Shown here in pieces: positions 58,881-64,000 of a stretch of 64,000 nucleotides of DNA. Within the stretch, counting starts at the first letter, position 1. Every line of letters starts with the position of its first letter. The stretch is from Chitinophagaceae bacterium (GTDB lineage: Bacteria; Bacteroidota; Bacteroidia; Chitinophagales; Chitinophagaceae), in the NCBI GenBank assembly GCA_004028765.1, contig SAIX01000012.1, positions 1-64,000 of the forward strand. Reading direction: 5' to 3'. Both the position numbers and the translations under genes were made by a program. Below the pieces are notes generated by a model. That model was not told the DNA's origin. It ran no database searches and saw only the letters and a list, made by a program, of their open reading frames with translations.

Positions 58881-59054
58881 ATGGAAAACGAAGTAAAGAT
58901 TACACCAGAAAAGGTGGTGAACCTATTAGCAAAGAGCGGTACTTTTGTAACGTTACCCGAGGCGGAGATAATATTATCATTCCTCACCAATTTGGCCTCA
59001 ATTTCCTTAACCCAAATCCAGGAAAATGAAGGCAGATTTATATATCCGCGTTAG
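58881..59054 (+). CDS. Small protein overlapping recombinase start
   Basis: 57 aa 'MENEVKITPEKVVNLLAKSGTFVTLPEAEIILSFLTNLASISLTQIQENEGRFIYPR'; 29-bp overlap with recombinase. Confidence 0.6.
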   Translation: MENEVKITPEKVVNLLAKSGTFVTLPEAEIILSFLTNLASISLTQIQENEGRFIYPR

Positions 59055-60699
59055 TACGGATGAACAGGCCGAAAAGGGCTATTCCCAAAGAGACCAGGAA
59101 GATCGTTTGCGTAAGTATTGCGATTTCAAAAAAATTGAAATACGCGGGGTTATTTACGAAGACTATTCTGCAAAGACATTCCGCAGACCCGCCTGGCAAA
59201 AACTCTTAAGCACGCTGAGACTTCGCAAAAGACAAACCAATCTTATCCTGTTTACTAAGTGGGATCGTTTTAGTAGAAACGCGGCTGACGCGTTTCAAAT
59301 GATCAAGACATTGCGCAATCTGGGAGTAGAACCCTGTGCAATTGAGCAACCACTGGATCTCGATATTCCGGAAAATAAAATCATGCTTGGCATCTATCTC
59401 ACGGCGCCCGAAGTTGAGAACGATCGTAGATCACTCAACGTGCGATATGGGATGCGACGCGCGGTAAAAGAGGGTAGATGGATGAATGGAGCGCCCATCG
59501 GATACATCAACCGGACAGCACCCGATGGAAAGAAATTCATAGAAATAGAGCAGCCGTACGCTGACATCATGAAATGGGCTTTTGAAACGATCATTCAAAG
59601 ACAGCTTCATATCGTAGAAGTCTATCGACTCGCAAAAGAGAAAGGGTTACCGGTTTGTAAACAAACGTTCTGGAATAGCATCCACAACCCGGTGTATTGC
59701 GGTAAAATATTTCTGCGTGGATACAAGGAAGAACCGGATTCCATCATCAAAGGAAACCATGAGCCGATCATTTCTGAAAAATTATTTTTAGAAGTACAAG
59801 ATGTGTTGACTGGTAAAAAACGGGTTCGAAAAATTTATACCGAAACGCCAACACTCTACGTTCTCAGAGGGTATCTAGTTTGCCAGCGTTGTGGCAGAAC
59901 ACTAACGGCAAGCGCATCGAAGGGGCGTTCGATGTATTACCATTACTACCATTGCGTCCTTCCCTGCAAAGAGAGGTGGAAAGCAGAAGAAGTAAACGAC
60001 GCATTTGCAGCAGAGTTAGCCAAACTGATTCCACGTCCCGGCATGTCAGATGTCTACGCGCAGATCATCAACGATATGTATAAAAAGCACGTGGCTACCA
60101 ATAGTTTTGAAGTCAAAAAACTATCCGAAAGGGTGTCGGAATTACAGTCAAATATCAATAAGGCGAGAATGAAGTTCATGGCCGATGATATCGACAAAAA
60201 CGACTATCATTCCTACCGTAAAGAATGCGAAGATGAGATAACGCGGCTCGAGGCGACACTGGTCGACCTGACAAAAAACAAGATGGATATTACCAGCCTT
60301 GTCCGCCGAGCGATTGAAAATCTCAGTCGCTTAAATGAGATGTTTTTGACCGGGAAGACGGAGGAAAGACGTCGTATTATAAGTGCAATTTTCCCTGAAA
60401 AGCTCGTTTTCGATGGGAACTGGTTTCGAACCGCTCGAATGAATGAGGCAGTATACCTGATATTCAATGTGGGTGCGGGTTTCAGCGGAAATGATGGTCA
60501 AAATTTGAGCAACGAATCGCTCCAAAAAACTGCAAGCGGTTCGAAAAAGCCCGAAAAAGGCACTTTTCAGAATGTAAAACTTCGAACCGCTTTTTCTAAA
60601 ATGGGTGATCCGCTGAAACGCCCTATTGACGCGGGTTTTGAGAATAAAAAAAGTGGACTTCTCTTTGAAATTTTTGAGAAGTCCACTTCCGTTGCCTGA
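59026..60699 (+). CDS. Large serine recombinase (integrase)
   Basis: 'ADLYIRVSTDEQAEKGYSQRDQEDRLRKYC', 'KWDRFSRNAADAF', recombinase domain, zinc ribbon 'LVCQRCGRTL'. Confidence 0.93.
   Translation: MKADLYIRVSTDEQAEKGYSQRDQEDRLRKYCDFKKIEIRGVIYEDYSAKTFRRPAWQKLLSTLRLRKRQTNLILFTKWDRFSRNAADAFQMIKTLRNLGVEPCAIEQPLDLDIPENKIMLGIYLTAPEVENDRRSLNVRYGMRRAVKEGRWMNGAPIGYINRTAPDGKKFIEIEQPYADIMKWAFETIIQRQLHIVEVYRLAKEKGLPVCKQTFWNSIHNPVYCGKIFLRGYKEEPDSIIKGNHEPIISEKLFLEVQDVLTGKKRVRKIYTETPTLYVLRGYLVCQRCGRTLTASASKGRSMYYHYYHCVLPCKERWKAEEVNDAFAAELAKLIPRPGMSDVYAQIINDMYKKHVATNSFEVKKLSERVSELQSNINKARMKFMADDIDKNDYHSYRKECEDEITRLEATLVDLTKNKMDITSLVRRAIENLSRLNEMFLTGKTEERRRIISAIFPEKLVFDGNWFRTARMNEAVYLIFNVGAGFSGNDGQNLSNESLQKTASGSKKPEKGTFQNVKLRTAFSKMGDPLKRPIDAGFENKKSGLLFEIFEKSTSVA
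60534..60592. repeat. Perfect 12-bp inverted repeat in recombinase 3' end
   Basis: AAGCGGTTCGAA (60534-60545)/TTCGAACCGCTT (60581-60592); third copy TTCGAACCGCT at 60425-60435. Confidence 0.7.
60645..60688 (-). terminator. Intrinsic terminator of tRNA-Gln (minus)
   Basis: AAGTGGACTTCTC (60651-60663)/GAGAAGTCCACTT (60676-60688), T-run on minus strand. Confidence 0.75.
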
Positions 60700-60762
60700 C
60701 CTGGATTCGAACCAAGACAAACTGAACCAAAATCAGTTGTACTACCCTTATACTATCAGGCA
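60692..60762 (-). tRNA. tRNA-Gln (anticodon TTG)
   Basis: Minus strand TGCCTGA...ACTGA-TTTTGGT-TCAGT...GGTTCGAATCC...TCAGGCA+A; cloverleaf arms and TTG anticodon. Confidence 0.93.
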
Positions 60763-60788
60763 AAACCAACATTCTTTCGAATGGGGTG

Positions 60789-60820
60789 CAAAAATAAGGT
60801 TGGGCAGGTATTGTTCCAAA
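60789..60820 (-). promoter_or_regulatory. Promoter of tRNA-Gln
   Basis: Minus strand TTTTG-N20-TATTTTTG, about 27 nt upstream of mature tRNA. Confidence 0.6.
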
Positions 60821-60958
60821 ATTTTTTCAGCCCGTCAGATTGTCAAGCTCTTCCCGAAAACCTTTTCGCAACTCGGGGAGCTGCATCTGCAGGAATGCTG
60901 TAAATTAACATCTTAAAGGGATGATTGTCCCGAAATCATTTCACCAAACGATTGCATC

Positions 60959-61636
60959 ATGACCGGCAAACTGATCCTACTCGGCGTATTTGTTACCTGT
61001 ATGTTTTTAATGGCTTATAAATCGGATAAAAAGAAAAAAGTTGTTTTCTTCGGTGACTCCATCACACAGGCTGGCGCCAACCCGGGCGGCTATATCCGCC
61101 TGATGGATTCGATCATACAGTCTGAAGGCAATACACAATATGAGCTGATCGGCGCAGGTATCGGCGGGGATAAAATTTATGATCTCTACCTGCGGATGGA
61201 ACAGGATGTGATGAAACATTCTCCCGATATCGTAGTGATCTACGTAGGCGTAAATGATGTTTGGCACAAAGCATCCAGTGGCACAGGTACAGACTATGTG
61301 AAATTTGGCCGCTTTTATGAAGCCGTTGTGAAAAAACTGCAGGCTGCCGGAAGCAAAGTCATTATATGCACCCCTGCCGTCATCGGCGAAAAAACGGATC
61401 ATTCCAACCAGCAGGACGGCGACCTGAATCAGTACAGCAACTGGATCCGCGGTTACGCTGCAAAAAATGAATTGCCGCTTGTTGACCTGCGCAACCATTT
61501 TATGAATTACAATATGCAGCACAATCCGCAAAACAAGGAAGCAGGTATCCTCACCACCGATCGTGTACACCTTACGCACGACGGTAACCTGCTCGTGGCT
61601 GAAGAAATGTGGAAAGTGATCAAAACCGTCAAATAA
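60959..61636 (+). CDS. SGNH/GDSL-family hydrolase
   Basis: 'VVFFGDSITQAGANPGGYIRLMD', 'YVGVNDVWH', 'TDRVHLTHDGN'. Confidence 0.9.
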   Translation: MTGKLILLGVFVTCMFLMAYKSDKKKKVVFFGDSITQAGANPGGYIRLMDSIIQSEGNTQYELIGAGIGGDKIYDLYLRMEQDVMKHSPDIVVIYVGVNDVWHKASSGTGTDYVKFGRFYEAVVKKLQAAGSKVIICTPAVIGEKTDHSNQQDGDLNQYSNWIRGYAAKNELPLVDLRNHFMNYNMQHNPQNKEAGILTTDRVHLTHDGNLLVAEEMWKVIKTVK

Positions 61637-61648
61637 GCCGGTACGATC

Positions 61649-62425
61649 ATGAAACGCATGTTATGGATGGCCGCTGTACTGATCGCGTCTGCTTTTACAA
61701 CGGATTTGACAAAACAGGGCAACCGTAAAATTCATATCTATATTCTCGCCGGGCAGTCGAATATGGCTGGCCGCGGCACTGTGGAAGCCATTGATACGAC
61801 CCTGAACCCGCATATTTTTATGTTCAATAAAGAGGAGCAATGGGTTCCTGCCAGGGAACCGCTGGCATTTGATAAACCAAAAGTGGTGGGAGTAGGGCCG
61901 GGATTTGCTTTTGCAAATGCCATGGTAAAAGCCGATCCTTCCGCGGATATTTACCTGGTTCCCTGTGCCGTGGGTGGTACACGTATCGATCTCTGGCAAC
62001 CCGGCGCGTATGATTCGGCCACCAAAACACATCCATATGATGATGCGTTGCGAAGGATACAAAAAGCAATCCCTTCGGGAGAAGTAAAAGGCATCCTCTG
62101 GCACCAGGGAGAAAGTGATTGCAACCCGGGACTAAGCGGTTCTTATGAACAAAAATTAAGGGTATTGATCAATCGTTTCAGAACTGCACTGGATAAACCC
62201 GATCTGCCTTTTGTAGTAGGAGAGATTGCACATTTCCGCACGATTCCCAATCCTGATAAAGATATCGTGAACAAAGCCATTAAAAATGTTGCTTCCACCA
62301 CACTGAATTGCGGTTATGTGGAAACGCAGGGGCTGCAGCACAGGGGCGATACGCTTCATTTCGACAGCCCTTCTGCGAGAGAAGTCGGGAAAAGATATGC
62401 TTTCGCAATGCAGCAATTCCTTTAA
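61649..62425 (+). CDS. Sialate O-acetylesterase-like esterase
   Basis: 'YILAGQSNMAGRG', 'ILWHQGESDCN', 'DTLHFDSPSAREVGKRYA'. Confidence 0.9.
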   Translation: MKRMLWMAAVLIASAFTTDLTKQGNRKIHIYILAGQSNMAGRGTVEAIDTTLNPHIFMFNKEEQWVPAREPLAFDKPKVVGVGPGFAFANAMVKADPSADIYLVPCAVGGTRIDLWQPGAYDSATKTHPYDDALRRIQKAIPSGEVKGILWHQGESDCNPGLSGSYEQKLRVLINRFRTALDKPDLPFVVGEIAHFRTIPNPDKDIVNKAIKNVASTTLNCGYVETQGLQHRGDTLHFDSPSAREVGKRYAFAMQQFL

Positions 62426-62464
62426 ATAAGGTACAGCAATACGCCTTATTTAAAGGAATTGCTG
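62411..62464. terminator. Perfect 21-bp inverted repeat between convergent genes
   Basis: CAGCAATTCCTTTAAATAAGG-N12-CCTTATTTAAAGGAATTGCTG; left arm includes the last codons of the esterase. Confidence 0.6.
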
Positions 62465-62471
62465 AACCGTA

Positions 62472-63755
62472 TTACACCGCTTTTACAAGGAAATAATTCT
62501 TTTTTCCCTTTTGCACCAGCAGGTAGCGGTTATTCAGCAGATCAGCAGAAACAATCTGTGTTTTTTCAACACCCACTTTGTTTTTATTGATCCCCAATCC
62601 GCCGCCCTGCCACATTTTACGCGCTTCACCTTTGCTGGGAAAAATGTTTGTATCGGCCAGAAAACTGATCATATCATAACCTTCTTCCAGAAGCGCACGG
62701 TTTACTTCGATCATCGGCACACCTTCCATTACCTGCAGCAATTGTTCTTCCGTCAGGCTTTGCAAAATATCCGTAGTGGCATTGCCGAATAAAATATCAG
62801 ATGCTTTTACCGCAAACGCATAATCGGCACGGCTATGCACAAAACAGGTGATCTCTTCTGCCAGTTTTTTCTGCAGTGCCCGTTCATGGGGAGCGGATGC
62901 ATGTTGGGATAACAATGCCTCAATTTCCTGCTGGGGAAGCAGGGTGAATATTTTGATCCATTTGGTGGCATCCTCATCACTGGCATTCAGCCAGAACTGG
63001 TAAAACTGGTAAGGAGATGTTTTTTTGGGATCGAGCCACACATTGCCTTTTTCCGTTTTGCCGAATTTCCCCCCATCGGCTTTGGTGATCAGCGGACAGG
63101 TAAACGCAAATGCTTCGCCTCCTGCTTTACGGCGGATGAGTTCCGTTCCCGTAACGATATTGCCCCACTGGTCGCTGCCGCCCATCTGCAGTTTGCAATT
63201 TTTATTTTGGTAGAGCCAGTAAAAATCATAGCCCTGCACCAGCTGGTAGGTAAATTCGGTAAAACTCATGCCCGCTTCGCTGTCAAGTCTTTTCTTCACG
63301 CTGTCTTTCGACATCATATAATTCACCGTGATGTATTTCCCCACATCGCGTATAAAATGCAGGAAACTGAAATCTTTGAACCAGTCGTAATTGTTCACCA
63401 TTTCAGCCGCATTCGGTTTGTCGGAACTGAAATCGAGAAATTTTTCCAGTTGTGCTTTCACACCGGCCTGGTTGAATTGCAAAGTTTCTTCGCTCAGCAG
63501 GTTCCTTTCCTGGCTTTTGCCGGATGGGTCGCCCACCATACCCGTGGCACCGCCCACGAGTGCATAAGGTTTATGCCCTGCACGCTGCATATGCACCAGT
63601 AATAAGATCGGAACAAGGCTGCCGATATGTAAACTGTCGGAAGTGGGATCAAAACCAATATACCCGGAAACCGTTTCTTTATTCAGTAACTCTTCTGTTC
63701 CGGGCATAATATCCTGTATCATCCCTCTCCAGCGCAATTCTTCGATCAGATTCAT
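62472..63755 (-). CDS. tyrS: Tyrosyl-tRNA synthetase
   Basis: '[19 protein letters not shown]', '[15 protein letters not shown]', '[12 protein letters not shown]'; start reassigned to MNLIEEL. Confidence 0.96.
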   Translation of the reverse strand: MNLIEELRWRGMIQDIMPGTEELLNKETVSGYIGFDPTSDSLHIGSLVPILLLVHMQRAGHKPYALVGGATGMVGDPSGKSQERNLLSEETLQFNQAGVKAQLEKFLDFSSDKPNAAEMVNNYDWFKDFSFLHFIRDVGKYITVNYMMSKDSVKKRLDSEAGMSFTEFTYQLVQGYDFYWLYQNKNCKLQMGGSDQWGNIVTGTELIRRKAGGEAFAFTCPLITKADGGKFGKTEKGNVWLDPKKTSPYQFYQFWLNASDEDATKWIKIFTLLPQQEIEALLSQHASAPHERALQKKLAEEITCFVHSRADYAFAVKASDILFGNATTDILQSLTEEQLLQVMEGVPMIEVNRALLEEGYDMISFLADTNIFPSKGEARKMWQGGGLGINKNKVGVEKTQIVSADLLNNRYLLVQKGKKNYFLVKAV

Positions 63756-63921
63756 GGTCATCGATTCAATTTGCGCAAAAATAAGGAATGGGGACAAGCA
63801 GGCAAGGCGGCAGGTAAAATCGTGCAGGGTAAATCCGGAACCCGAAATGAAATAATGAGACAGGTTTTCTCCACGATATGCACGATTCACGATTTGTGAT
63901 TCTCGGTCTCTCCCCACACCC

Positions 63922-63929
63922 TAACTTTG
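63922..63929 (+). promoter_or_regulatory. -7 box just upstream of terminal ORF
   Basis: TAACTTTG, 4 bp before the ATG at 63934. Confidence 0.4.
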
Positions 63930-63933
63930 CCCT

Positions 63934-64000
63934 ATGAAAACTGTTGGCGAAGGAACGCGCATCCTGAATTTTCTCGTGGATACATCCCTTGTTTTTTTGG
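63934..64000 (+). CDS. N-terminus of RDD-like membrane protein (truncated by window)
   Basis: 'MKTVGEGTRILNFLVDTSLVFL...'. Confidence 0.45.
   Translation, partial: MKTVGEGTRILNFLVDTSLVFL

Noticed and set aside
61007-61579. 190-aa minus ORF antisense to SGNH hydrolase
   Set aside because: Shadow ORF of a well-supported hydrolase gene

Overview
Bacteroidota-type DNA (Chitinophagaceae-like by gene content and TAnnTTTG promoters; taxonomy is inference). Roughly 1-40 kb is a dense accessory or defence region. It holds a HipB/HipS/HipT-like split HipA module; a three-gene minus-strand operon with a HEPN protein and a PD-(D/E)XK-like protein; a FecR-SusC-SusD-thioredoxin cluster; and an Abi_2/AbiF-type HEPN protein directly preceded by a compact, apparently pseudoknotted ncRNA ending in a U-tract. 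It also holds a Cas4/TM0106-like nuclease pair, a WYL regulator, a retron (a1/a2 inverted repeat flanking an msr-msd-like region, RT with NAxxH and VTG motifs, long C-terminal extension, two receiver-like partner genes), an AbiE-like pair with duplicated operators, and a 1222-aa protein with a putative C-terminal nuclease. Roughly 40.6-60.7 kb is a conjugative-element module: TraE/F/G/I/J/K/M/N-like genes, an orphan DNA methyltransferase, a T9SS adhesin with PorV-like partner, and a large serine recombinase. The recombinase ORF ends inside the 3' end of tRNA-Gln(TTG). Chromosomal-looking genes follow (SGNH hydrolase, acetylesterase-like, tyrS). Best candidates for a new system: (1) the retron operon with receiver-domain partners, (2) the AbiF-like HEPN protein plus pseudoknot ncRNA, (3) the minus-strand HEPN/nuclease/repeat-protein operon. 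No relaxase, T4 coupling protein or CRISPR array was seen. All family calls are from reading motifs, without database searches.
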